Assembly: GCF_003945385.1 (NCBI RefSeq)
Contig: NZ_AP018920.1
Location: 1,302,001-1,366,000, forward strand
Reading direction: 5' to 3'
Origin: Pseudonocardia autotrophica
GTDB taxonomy: Bacteria > Actinomycetota > Actinomycetes > Mycobacteriales > Pseudonocardiaceae
DNA: 64,000 nt
Shown here: piece by piece, positions 48,210 to 56,182 of the stretch
Position numbering within the stretch: the first letter of the stretch is position 1
Layout: each line of letters begins with the position of its first letter
The notes under the pieces: generated by a model
Told to the model about the DNA's origin: nothing
The model's input: the letters and a program-made list of their open reading frames with translations, nothing else
The model's database searches: none
Made by a program: the position numbers and the translations under genes

Positions 48210-48920
48210 ATGTCCATGACCGAACGACAGGACGGCACACGAGAAGACGACGAGGCCACCACGGGACCGCTGCCCGTCGTCGGGAAGTCGGGGAAGGCCG
48301 GTGCGTCGAAGGACCCGGCCGAGATGACGCTGCTCGAGCACATGGGCGGCCCGATGGGCTTCGTCTACTCGGCGATCCCGGTCGCCGTGTTCGTCACGGC
48401 GAACGCGTTCCTGTCGCTGTCGCTGACGATCGGCATCGCGGTCGGATCGGGGCTGGCGCTGTTCGGGTACCGGCTGCTGCGCGGTGAGCGCTTCGCGCAG
48501 GCCGTCGGCAGCCTGCTCGGTGTCGCGCTCGCCTCCGCCCTGGTCGCGGTCACCGGATCGGCGCGGGACTTCTTCGCGATCGGGATCTGGGCGTCGCTCG
48601 CCGGCTTCGTGCTGACGCTCGGGACCGTGCTGGCCCGCCGACCGGTCACCGGGGTGGTGTGGAACCTGGTGCACGGCGGCACCCACGACTGGCGCGCGGA
48701 CCGGCCCACCCTGCGGGCGCACGATCTCGCGACGCTGGCCGCCGCGCTCGTCCTCGGTTCGCGGTTCGCGATCCAGCAGTGGCTCTACGTCACCGAGAGC
48801 ACGGCCGGACTGGGGATCGCCCGGGTGCTGATGGGCACCCCGCTGACGATCGTGGCAGCGCTCGTCGTCGTGTGGGCGTTCCGCCGCAGCACCAAGCGCC
48901 TGATCCCCGCCGGCCGATGA
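48210..48920 (+). CDS. DUF3159-family membrane protein
   Basis: A 236-residue protein with a polar N-terminus and about six membrane segments (GFVYSAIPVAVFVTANAFLSLSLTIGIAVG, then ASALVAVTG, DFFAIGIWASLAGFVLTLGTVLA). This matches DUF3159, an actinobacterial family of unknown function. GGGAG precedes the ATG at 48210; an upstream in-frame ATG (48144) lies inside the promoter. Its stop overlaps the MFS gene start (ATGA), so they form an operon. Confidence 0.85.
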   Translation: MSMTERQDGTREDDEATTGPLPVVGKSGKAGASKDPAEMTLLEHMGGPMGFVYSAIPVAVFVTANAFLSLSLTIGIAVGSGLALFGYRLLRGERFAQAVGSLLGVALASALVAVTGSARDFFAIGIWASLAGFVLTLGTVLARRPVTGVVWNLVHGGTHDWRADRPTLRAHDLATLAAALVLGSRFAIQQWLYVTESTAGLGIARVLMGTPLTIVAALVVVWAFRRSTKRLIPAGR

Positions 48921-50230
48921 GCATCGCCGGTGTCCGGCGCAGCCCGGCGGTGTGGCTGACCTCGTACGGGCTGTCGCTGCTGGGCAAGGGCATCGCCGCG
49001 GTGGTCCTGCCGCTGCTGGTGCTCGAACGCACCGGGGACGTGCTCGCCGCGGGAGTGCTGGCATCGGTCACGACGGCGGCGTCCGCGCTGACCGGCCTGG
49101 TCTCCGGTCTGCTGGTCGACCGGGTCGATCGCCGGACGGTGGCGGTGGCGTCCGATCTGCTGGGCGCGGTGTCGCTGGCGGCGCTGCCGCTGGTCGACCT
49201 GCTGTGGGGACTGAACCTGGGATGGTTCCTGCTGTTCGGGGTGCTCGGAGCGATGATCCGGGTGCCGGGGATGACCGCCCAGGAGACGCTGCTGCCCACC
49301 CTGGTGCGGCTCGGCGGCACCGAACCCCGGCGGCTGGAGCGCTGGGTGGCGATCCGGGAGAACCTCGGCAACGTGCTGCTGCTCGCCGGTCCGGGAACGG
49401 GCGGGCTGCTGGTCGGGATGCTCGGCGCGACGCCCACCGTGCTGTGGGTGACGGCGGTGACCAGCGTGCTGGCCGCGATGACGACGCTGGTGCTGGACCC
49501 GCGGGCCGGCCGGATCGCCCGCCGGGCCCGGGAAGCCACGGGTGGCGCGCTGCGCGCGGCGATGTCCGATCTCGTCGCCTCGTGGCGGTTCCTCGCCCGC
49601 AACCGGCTGGTGCTCGGCGCCACGCTGGTGTCGGCGGCGCTGGTGGCGGTGCTCGCGTCGCTGCAGACGACGGTGCTGCCCGCCTACTTCATCGAGGCGG
49701 ACCTGCCCGCGCTGACCGGGCTCACGTTGAGCGCGCTGGCCGGCGGCGGCGTCGTCGGGTCGGCGCTGTACGCGGCACTGGCCGGACGGGTGCCGCGCCG
49801 GGTGTGGTTCGTCGTCGGGATGCTGGGCTTCGGTGTCGGCTTCGCGCTGGTCGGGAGCCTGGCCGCGCCCTGGCTGGTACTCGCTGCCGCTGCGTTGGTC
49901 GGCCTGACCAACGCCCCGGTCGCCGCCGTGCTGGGCGTGCTGACGATCGAGGCGACCCCGGACGCGATGCGTGGCCGGGTGCTGGGCGCCCAGAACACAC
50001 TGGTGCTGGCGGCACCGGCGCTGACCGGGGCACCGGTCGCCGCGGTCGCCTCGGCCGCCGGACTGGGGGTCGCGGGGATCGTGCTGGCCGCGCTGGCGGC
50101 CACGACCGCGGTCATCGCGCTGGCGTCCCCGGCCTTCCGGAAGCTGGAGGGCCTGGCGGACCCCGACGACGTCGGGACGGGCCCGGACCAGACGGCGCCG
50201 GTTCCGCCGGTCCCGGTCGCGGGCTCCTGA
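48917..50230 (+). CDS. MFS transporter (drug exporter-like)
   Basis: A 437-residue 12-helix MFS protein: LTSYGLSLLGKGIAAVVLPLLVL, TGLVSGLLVDRVDRRTVAVASDLLGA (motif A), and IEATPDAMRGRVLGAQNT near the end, as in the MFS_3/macrolide-type exporters. Co-translated with DUF3159 protein. A MerR gene follows after a separate MerR-type promoter, so export is probably induced by the MerR effector. Confidence 0.88.
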   Translation: MSIAGVRRSPAVWLTSYGLSLLGKGIAAVVLPLLVLERTGDVLAAGVLASVTTAASALTGLVSGLLVDRVDRRTVAVASDLLGAVSLAALPLVDLLWGLNLGWFLLFGVLGAMIRVPGMTAQETLLPTLVRLGGTEPRRLERWVAIRENLGNVLLLAGPGTGGLLVGMLGATPTVLWVTAVTSVLAAMTTLVLDPRAGRIARRAREATGGALRAAMSDLVASWRFLARNRLVLGATLVSAALVAVLASLQTTVLPAYFIEADLPALTGLTLSALAGGGVVGSALYAALAGRVPRRVWFVVGMLGFGVGFALVGSLAAPWLVLAAAALVGLTNAPVAAVLGVLTIEATPDAMRGRVLGAQNTLVLAAPALTGAPVAAVASAAGLGVAGIVLAALAATTAVIALASPAFRKLEGLADPDDVGTGPDQTAPVPPVPVAGS

Positions 50231-50233
50231 CGC

Positions 50234-50264
50234 TTGACCATGCCGTCGCGGCACGGTGTGGAGT
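50234..50264 (+). promoter_or_regulatory. MerR-type promoter, copy 2 (merR autoregulation)
   Basis: TTGACC (50234-50239), a 19-base spacer with palindrome CCATGCCG-TCG-CGGCACGG (50238-50256), and -10-like TGGAGT (50259-50264). The start of transcription would fall at about the ATG 50271, so the mRNA may be leaderless. Confidence 0.65.
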
Positions 50265-50270
50265 GGAGCC

Positions 50271-50984
50271 ATGGCCTGGAGCACCCGTGAGATCGCAGAC
50301 CTGGCCGGCACCAGCCTGCGGGCGGTTCGGCACTACCACGAGGTGGGGCTGCTCGCCGAGCCCGAGCGGCTCCCGAACGGCTACAAGCAGTACGGCGTCG
50401 CGCACCTCGTCCGGCTGCTGCGAGTCAAGCGGCTGGTCGATCTCGGGTTCTCGCTGGCCCAGATCGCCGAGATGGGCGACGACGACCACCACCCCGAGCA
50501 AGCTCTGCGCACCCTGGACGCCGAGCTCGCCGCGACCGTCGAGCAGCTGCAGCGGGTCCGCATCGAGCTCGGGCTGCTCCTGCGGCATCGCGCGTCCACC
50601 GACCTGCCCGCCGGGCTGGTCCCGACGGCCGGGCTGTCGGACGCGGACCGGTCGCTCGTCGTCGTGATGACCCGGGTGCTGGGGCCACAGCGGCTGGAGG
50701 CCTACACCGAGCTGCTGCGCTCCGCGACCACGGACCCGACCGACGGCGAGTTCGACGAGCTCCCCGCGGACGCCGCCGAGGCCGTCCGCCGGGATCTGGC
50801 CGACCGGATGGCCCCCTACATCCGGCGGATCCGGGAGGAGCACTCGGCGCTCGCATCGGCGCCCGGAACCCGGCCCGAGGACCGGCTGGCGGACGAGACC
50901 GCGGCGAAGGCGGTTCAGGAGCTCTACAACCCGGCCCAGCTGGACGTGCTGCGCCGGGTCCGCGATCTGCTCAAGGACGGCTGA
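50271..50984 (+). CDS. MerR-family transcriptional activator
   Basis: A 237-residue MerR protein with the N-terminal DNA-binding domain (WSTREIADLAGTSLRAVRHYHEVGLLAEPERLPNGYKQYG), the dimerisation helix (ELAATVEQLQRVRIELGLLLRH) and a ~120-residue C-terminal domain for an organic effector. No metal-binding Cys pair is present. It probably recognises the TGCCG-N3-CGGCA palindrome in three nearby promoters, including its own. Confidence 0.9.
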   Translation: MAWSTREIADLAGTSLRAVRHYHEVGLLAEPERLPNGYKQYGVAHLVRLLRVKRLVDLGFSLAQIAEMGDDDHHPEQALRTLDAELAATVEQLQRVRIELGLLLRHRASTDLPAGLVPTAGLSDADRSLVVVMTRVLGPQRLEAYTELLRSATTDPTDGEFDELPADAAEAVRRDLADRMAPYIRRIREEHSALASAPGTRPEDRLADETAAKAVQELYNPAQLDVLRRVRDLLKDG

Positions 50985-51003
50985 CGGTGGCCGGATCCCG
51001 CGA

Positions 51004-51726
51004 TCAGAGCACCCCGGCCAGCGCGAGCGCGATGGCCTGGGCGAGTGCGTTGTTGACCGCGTGGGCGGCGACGGCCGGCCAGATCGACCCGCTGCGGCGC
51101 CGGAGCTCCCCGGCGACCAGGCCGACGATCAGCGCGGTGAAGAACACGGCGTTCAGCCCGTGCATGAGCGCGAAGACCAGGGCGCTGCCGACGACGGCGA
51201 CGACCGCGCCGTAGCGCAGCAACGCCGTCGTCAGCACCCCGCGGAAGATCAGCTCCTCGCCGAGCGGGGTGAGCAGGGCGAGGAACACCAGCGACAGCGC
51301 CACCGACCAGGCGCCCGCGCTGCCCGCGTCGGTGTAGGACTCCTGGATGTTCTCCGGCACGATCCCCAGCGCGAACATGACGATGCCGAGGATCCGGACG
51401 AGTACGAACGCCAGCACGCCGCCACCGACCCCGATGAGCAGCCAGCGCAGCGTCGTCGCGCGCACCCCGAACGCCTCGAGCGACCGGATCCGGAGCCCCA
51501 GCGCGGCGAGGAAGCCGGCGATCCCGGCGATCCCGGACAGCGCGCCCAGTGCCAGGCCGTGCGCCACCGGGGACAGGCCGAGCGGGGTGATGATCAGCGG
51601 CCCGGACCCGTACGCGACCACCGCGAGCACGGCGAGGCCGACGACGATCTCGGGCCAGCCGGGCGGACCGGTGCGGCCGGCAGCCCGGTGGGCGGCGCGT
51701 TGCGGGTGCTGCTCTGACGGTGACAT
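51004..51726 (-). CDS. CPBP-family intramembrane metalloprotease (CAAX/Abi)
   Basis: A 240-residue membrane protease. Motifs: EExxxR in PLGEELIFRGVL, FxxxH in VFALMHGLN and HxxxN in AAHAVNNAL, in eight or so membrane helices. The ATG at 51726 has GGAGAG upstream; the frame is open further but runs into a MerR-type promoter. Convergent with merR. Its place in the MerR regulon suggests a role in response to the MerR ligand; target unknown. Confidence 0.9.
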   Translation of the reverse strand: MSPSEQHPQRAAHRAAGRTGPPGWPEIVVGLAVLAVVAYGSGPLIITPLGLSPVAHGLALGALSGIAGIAGFLAALGLRIRSLEAFGVRATTLRWLLIGVGGGVLAFVLVRILGIVMFALGIVPENIQESYTDAGSAGAWSVALSLVFLALLTPLGEELIFRGVLTTALLRYGAVVAVVGSALVFALMHGLNAVFFTALIVGLVAGELRRRSGSIWPAVAAHAVNNALAQAIALALAGVL

Positions 51727-51813
51727 TCCGACTCTCCGCGGTTGCTCGGCCGGGCCCGCCGGGGTCCGGGTGGTGCTTCCCGCGGCCCACCGGACGGGTC
51801 GGGCCGCGCGACG

Positions 51814-51844
51814 ATCCGACACCGTGCCGTTGCGGCACGGTCAA
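51814..51844 (-). promoter_or_regulatory. MerR-type promoter, copy 3 (CPBP protease gene)
   Basis: On the minus strand TTGACC (51844-51839), 19 bases including CGTGCCG-CAA-CGGCACG, and -10 TCGGAT (51819-51814). This is the best match of the three; it gives an 80-base leader before the CPBP start. Confidence 0.7.
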
Positions 51845-51954
51845 GCGGGGTCCGTCGACCGGGTGGCGGGGGCGCTCGGGGCGGCGCTGCGGCCGGACCT
51901 GCGGGCGCCGCGGTGTGTCCGGACCGGGCCGGTGCTCCGTGCGCGGAACCGGGA

Positions 51955-52308
51955 TCAGCCGTCGAGCAGGGTGTAGAGCGCGCTGATCCGGCCGTCGGCG
52001 ACGAGCACGACGTCGGTCCCGGTGACGACCGGCTCGCCGCCCGCGGGGCCGAACCGCCAGTCCAGGACGCTCAGCCCGCCGGGGTTCTCCCGGATCCGCG
52101 CCACGGTGAAGACGAACCCGGGTGCCCCGTCGAGCAGCGCCCCGGCCTTCGCCACGACGTCCGCGGGCCCGCGGACCGGGCCTTCGGGATCGTGGAACTC
52201 GATGTCGGGGGCGTAGATCTCGTCACCCGCCCGCACCCGTCCGGCGGGATCGCGCTCGTTGAAGACCTCGAACAGATTGCGCTGGGCGAGCTCGGATGCG
52301 GAGGGCAT
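51955..52308 (-). CDS. SnoaL-like / nuclear transport factor 2-fold protein
   Basis: A 117-residue NTF2-fold protein: NLFEVFNERDPAGRVRAGDEIYAPDIEFHDPEGPVRGPADVVAKAGALL, then FTVARIRENPGGLSVLDWRFG and VTGTDVVLVADGRISALYTLLD. Such proteins are small isomerases/hydrolases or binding proteins. GAGGGGAA precedes the ATG at 52308. It is divergent from the sugar operon, with LacI operator 1 between them. Confidence 0.85.
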   Translation of the reverse strand: MPSASELAQRNLFEVFNERDPAGRVRAGDEIYAPDIEFHDPEGPVRGPADVVAKAGALLDGAPGFVFTVARIRENPGGLSVLDWRFGPAGGEPVVTGTDVVLVADGRISALYTLLDG

Positions 52309-52410
52309 CACGGTTCCCCTCGTTCGGCGGAACCTCCGGGCGGCGCGCCCGGGGGGCTCCATCCCAGGGCTGCGGCGGGGCGCCTGTCAAGTGGACCACC
52401 CGACCAGGGC

Positions 52411-52424
52411 TGTTAGCGTAAACA
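52411..52424. promoter_or_regulatory. LacI operator 1
   Basis: TGTTAGCGTAAACA, one of four sites with consensus TGTTAGCGCTAACA; between the SnoaL-like gene and the dehydrogenase operon, 99 bases before operator 2. Confidence 0.65.
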
Positions 52425-52509
52425 TCCGGCGGTGGCAGGGGGTCCTCAGGTGTCGTCAAGGTCGTTGAGGATGCACCTGTGCGGTCGGAGAGGTCGTTGA
52501 CAGAGATTG

Positions 52510-52523
52510 TGTGAGCGCTAACA
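52510..52523. promoter_or_regulatory. LacI operator 2
   Basis: TGTGAGCGCTAACA, embedded in ATTGT...ACAAT-like flanks, 182 bases before the dehydrogenase start. The intervening stretch has short CGACACGACAG repeats and a small ORF ending on the dehydrogenase start codon. Confidence 0.7.
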
Positions 52524-52705
52524 ATCAGATCGCCGCCGATGCCGCACGACCCGGACACGGCAGCACCGCCGGCGACACGACGACGAGCCCGACGGTGACA
52601 CGCCGGCGACACGACAGCGACACGACAGCGACACGACGACGAGGTGGTGGGCGTGCACGAGCTCAGGGAGTTCCCGGGCCGGGAGAAGCCGGCGGGCGCC
52701 ACCCC

Positions 52706-53713
52706 GTGAGCGGCGCGCGGGCGCTGGTCGTCGAGCGACCCGGCGAGCTGCGGGTGACCGACGCGGGCCGGGCCGGGCCACTCGAGCACGGCGAAGCCCT
52801 GGTGCGGGTCGCCTACGCCGGGATCTGCGGCTCCGACCGGGAGATCCTGGCCGGGACCCGCGCTCCCGGCTATGTCCGTTACCCGGTGGTGCCCGGGCAC
52901 GAGTGGTCCGGGACCGTCGTCGAACTGGGTGCCGGGACCGATCCCCGGCTGCTCGGCCGCCGGGTCGTCGGCGAGGGGTTCCGCTACTGCGCCACCTGTG
53001 ACGCCTGCCGGCGCGGCGCGACCAACCTCTGCCGCGCCGGCTACGACGAGACCGGCTTCACCAGCCCCGGAGCCTGCGCCGATGAGCTGCGGCTCCCGGC
53101 CCGGTTGCTGCACGTGCTCCCGGACGACGCCGACCTGCGCGGCGCGGCACTCATCGAACCCGCCGCGTGCATGGCCGAGGCGGTGCTCCAGGCGGCGCCG
53201 CTGCCCGGTGAACGCGTCGCGGTGGTCGGCGGCGGGACGCTGGGGCTGCTCGCCGTCCAGCTGCTGGCCGCGCACTCGCCCGCCGAGCTCCTGGTCGTCG
53301 ATCCGCGACCGCGGCCGGGGGCCGCCGCTGCCGGGGCGACCGGCGTCTGCCCGCCGGACCGGACCGGGCGCCGCGCCGGTGTGTTCGACGTCGTCCTGGA
53401 GGCGGCCGGTGCCCGTGGTGCCGGGCGGCTGGCGGTCGGGCTCACCCGGCGCGGCGGCCGGGTGGTGCTGAGCGGGCTCTACGGCGGCGCCGACGATCCG
53501 CTCCCGCCCGCCGAGCTGGTCGAGGCGGCGGTGACGGTGCGTACGGTGTTCGGGGCGCCGTCGCGGGCCTGGACGCACGCGGTCGCCGCGTTCGCCGACG
53601 GACGGTTGCGACCGGCCCCGCTGATCAGCGACGAGCTCGTGCTGGAGGACGCGGTGCGGGCGCTCGGCCCGTCCGCGCCACTGCCGATCGGAAAGGTGTT
53701 GCTGCACCCGTGA
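52706..53713 (+). CDS. zinc-dependent sugar/polyol dehydrogenase (MDR family)
   Basis: A 335-residue medium-chain dehydrogenase. Catalytic zinc: Cys in YAGICGSD and GHE in VPGHEWSG; structural zinc: C-x2-C-x2-C-x7-C in CATCDACRRGATNLC; NAD fold VVGGGTLGLLAVQL near 174. It would oxidise a sugar or sugar alcohol to a lactone or ketose, then hydrolysed by the SMP-30-like lactonase next door. The GTG start at 52706 is weakly supported; the frame is open upstream but repeat-rich. Under LacI operators 1-2. Confidence 0.85.
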   Translation: MSGARALVVERPGELRVTDAGRAGPLEHGEALVRVAYAGICGSDREILAGTRAPGYVRYPVVPGHEWSGTVVELGAGTDPRLLGRRVVGEGFRYCATCDACRRGATNLCRAGYDETGFTSPGACADELRLPARLLHVLPDDADLRGAALIEPAACMAEAVLQAAPLPGERVAVVGGGTLGLLAVQLLAAHSPAELLVVDPRPRPGAAAAGATGVCPPDRTGRRAGVFDVVLEAAGARGAGRLAVGLTRRGGRVVLSGLYGGADDPLPPAELVEAAVTVRTVFGAPSRAWTHAVAAFADGRLRPAPLISDELVLEDAVRALGPSAPLPIGKVLLHP

Positions 53714-53783
53714 ACCGGAAACCCGCACCCGTACCGCGCCGGACCGCCGCCGCAGGCCCTGCCGCGCCGCGCGGAGCGGCGTC

Positions 53784-54662
53784 GTGACCCGGGAGCTGGT
53801 CGCCGAGCAGCTGACCGGGCCGGTGGCGGAGCACGGCGAGGGTCCGGTGTGGCACCCGTCGTTCGCCGGGGTGCGCTGGGTCGACATGCTCGCCGGCGAC
53901 ATCCTGGAGCTCGCCGACGACCGGATCCGGCGCACGCACGTCGGCTCGGTGGCCGCGGCGTTCCGGCCGCGCCGCGACGGGGGACTGGTGCTCGCCGACG
54001 AGCGCGGCTTCGTGCTGCTCGACCCGGACCTGCGGGTGCAGCGGCGGCTCGGCGATCTGTGGGACGACCCCGGCATCCGGATGAACGAGGGCGGCTGCGA
54101 CCCGGCCGGCGCGTTCTGGTGCGGCTCCATGGCCTACGACACCCGGCCCGGTGCGGGAACCCTGTACCGGCTCGGGCCGGACCTGGTCGCGGAGCCCGCG
54201 CTGACCGGCGTCACGATCTCGAACGGGCTCGTCTTCACCCCGGACGGCCGGCGCGCCTACTACATCGACACCCCGACCGGCCGCATCGACGTGTTCGACG
54301 TCGACCCGGACGCCGGTGCCGCTGCGTTGCGCGACCGCAGGCCCGCCGTGCTCGTCGATCCGGCGGCCGGTCTGCCCGACGGCCTCACCGTGGACTCGGC
54401 CGGCGCACTGTGGGTGGCGCTGTGGGGCGGCTCCGCGGTGCACCGCTACACCCCGGACGGCGTGCTGGACACCGTCGTCCGGCTGCCGGTGAGCCGGGTC
54501 ACCGCGTGCACGTTCGGCGGCCCGGACCTCGGCACGCTGTTCGTGACCAGCTCCCGCCAGGAGCTCACCGCGGACGAGCTCACCGCCCAGCCTGCGGCCG
54601 GGGCGTTGTTCGCGGTGCGCCCCGGTACCGGTGGCGCGCCGGTGGCCGAGTTCAGCGGCTGA
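53784..54662 (+). CDS. SMP-30/gluconolactonase-family lactonase
   Basis: A 292-residue six-bladed beta-propeller: the Glu ligand in AEHGEGPVWHPSFAGVRWVDM, RMNEGGCDPAGAFWCGSM, ISNGLVFTPDGRRAYYIDT and LPDGLTVDSAGALWVALWGG carry the divalent metal ligands (Glu, Asn, Asp). Hydrolyses sugar lactones in the cytoplasm. The GTG start has GGAG upstream, 70 bases after the dehydrogenase stop. Confidence 0.92.
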   Translation: MTRELVAEQLTGPVAEHGEGPVWHPSFAGVRWVDMLAGDILELADDRIRRTHVGSVAAAFRPRRDGGLVLADERGFVLLDPDLRVQRRLGDLWDDPGIRMNEGGCDPAGAFWCGSMAYDTRPGAGTLYRLGPDLVAEPALTGVTISNGLVFTPDGRRAYYIDTPTGRIDVFDVDPDAGAAALRDRRPAVLVDPAAGLPDGLTVDSAGALWVALWGGSAVHRYTPDGVLDTVVRLPVSRVTACTFGGPDLGTLFVTSSRQELTADELTAQPAAGALFAVRPGTGGAPVAEFSG

Positions 54663-54721
54663 GGCCGATCACGGGTCGCTACCCTCCGTCGGGGCGGCAG
54701 CGGGGCGAGGAGGAACGGGCG

Positions 54722-55858
54722 ATGGGTGAGCGGACCCGGCGTGGCCCGTCGATGTTCGACGTCGCCCGCGTCGCCGGGGTGTCGCACCAGACGGTGTCCC
54801 GGGTGCTGAACGCGCACCCGAACGTCCGCGAGGTCACCCGCACCCGGGTGCTCTCGGCGATCGACGAGCTCGGGTACCGGCCGAACCGGGCCGCCCGCAC
54901 GCTGGTCACCGGCCGGGACCGGGTGCTCGGCGTCGTCGCCCCCGGCTCGACGCTGTTCGGCCCGGTGTCGCTGCTCGCCGCATTCGAGGAGCAGGCGGTG
55001 AACGCCGGGTTCGGGGTCAGCGTCGTGCGGATCCGCGACCTCGACGGCGCCTCGGTGCGCGAGGCCGTCGACCGGCACCTCGACGGCCAGGTCTCGGGCA
55101 TCGTGGTGATCGCCCCGGTGGCGCCGGTCGCCGCGGCGCTCGACGAGCTGCCGCGGACGGTCCCGCTGGTGACGGTGGACGGCGACCCGGCACGCCCGGG
55201 CGCGATGGCCACCGTCGACCAGGTGGAGGGCGGCCGGGTGGCGACCAGACGACTGCTCGAGGCCGGGCACCGCACCGTCTGGCACATCTCCGGGCCGCCG
55301 GACTGGTTCGATGCGGCGGGCCGGGCGGCCGGCTGGGAGGCCGAGCTGCGGGCCGCGGGCTGTGAGGTGCCGCCGGTGGTGCCGGGGGACTGGAGCCCGG
55401 ACGCCGGGTACCGGGCCGGGCAGTTCCTCGGCCGGATGCCGGAGGTGACGGCGGTGTTCGCGGCGAACGACGCGATGGCCACCGGGCTGCTGCACGCCCT
55501 GCACGAGCGGGGCCGGGCGGTGCCCGGTGACATCAGCGTCGTCGGGTTCGACGACGTGCCGTCCTCGGCGCATCTCATCCCGCCGCTGACGACGATCCGG
55601 CCGGACTTCGAGGCCGTGGCACGCGCGGCGCTGGACCTGCTGGTCGCCGGCGCCGACGGCGTCGGCGGCATCAACGGAGCCGACAACACCGGCGGAGCGA
55701 ACGGCACCGGCGGAGCGAACAACACCGGCGGAGCGAACGGCACCGGCGGCACCGGTGACACGGACCCCGTGCCGGTCGCGTCCGGGGAGGCCGTGGCGCA
55801 CCGCGGGGTGGTCCCGGTGCTGGTGGACCGCGACAGCGTCGGCCCGCCTCCGGGCTGA
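54722..55858 (+). CDS. LacI-family repressor of the sugar system
   Basis: A 378-residue LacI protein: helix-turn-helix and hinge (MFDVARVAGVSHQTVSRVLN ... IDELGYRPNRAARTL) and periplasmic-binding-like sugar domain (VLGVVAPGSTLFGP ... AVFAANDAMATGLLHAL ... VGFDDVPSSAHLIPPLTTIRPDF). Between the last helix and the C-terminal strand sits an unusual Gly/Asn/Thr repeat. GAGGAGG precedes the ATG. It is the third gene after the dehydrogenase and lactonase, and four operators flank the two transcription units, indicating self-repression and control of the transporter. Confidence 0.93.
   Translation: MGERTRRGPSMFDVARVAGVSHQTVSRVLNAHPNVREVTRTRVLSAIDELGYRPNRAARTLVTGRDRVLGVVAPGSTLFGPVSLLAAFEEQAVNAGFGVSVVRIRDLDGASVREAVDRHLDGQVSGIVVIAPVAPVAAALDELPRTVPLVTVDGDPARPGAMATVDQVEGGRVATRRLLEAGHRTVWHISGPPDWFDAAGRAAGWEAELRAAGCEVPPVVPGDWSPDAGYRAGQFLGRMPEVTAVFAANDAMATGLLHALHERGRAVPGDISVVGFDDVPSSAHLIPPLTTIRPDFEAVARAALDLLVAGADGVGGINGADNTGGANGTGGANNTGGANGTGGTGDTDPVPVASGEAVAHRGVVPVLVDRDSVGPPPG
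55664..55756 (+). repeat. 18-bp in-frame repeat in the LacI gene
   Basis: Three near-identical units (GGCGGAGCGAACGGCACC and one AACAACACC variant) at 55691, 55709 and 55727, flanked by degenerate partial units. Each encodes GGANGT or GGANNT. Changes in copy number would stay in frame. Confidence 0.85.
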
Positions 55859-55974
55859 GCAGCCTCCGGGCTGAGCCGCCGGCGCTGCAGATCGTCCGCA
55901 TGATCCCCTCGCCCGGGCGGCCCGGGTTGCCTACTCTGGGACACCGCCGCGCGTCCGTGCCCCGTCTCCGATGC

Positions 55975-55988
55975 CGTTAGCGCTCACG
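55975..55988. promoter_or_regulatory. LacI operator 3
   Basis: CGTTAGCGCTCACG, 117 bases after the lacI stop and 122 bases before operator 4. Confidence 0.6.
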
Positions 55989-56096
55989 CGGTTGGCCTGG
56001 TGGCGCCGCGACGGCATTCGGTGCTGTCCGGCCACCAAGGCTCCCCACCTCGATAGATCCATTCCGAAATCGGTGATTCCCATCTCACGCGGACTT

Positions 56097-56110
56097 TGTT
56101 AGCGTTCACA
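56097..56110. promoter_or_regulatory. LacI operator 4
   Basis: TGTTAGCGTTCACA, 73 bases before the sugar-binding protein start, where it could block transcription of the ABC operon. Confidence 0.7.
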
Positions 56111-56182
56111 GTCGACGAGCTGGAATGCCCCAGCTGCCCGGCGCCCGGCGCGTCGGGCGACATCTCGAAGAGGAGATCGCCC

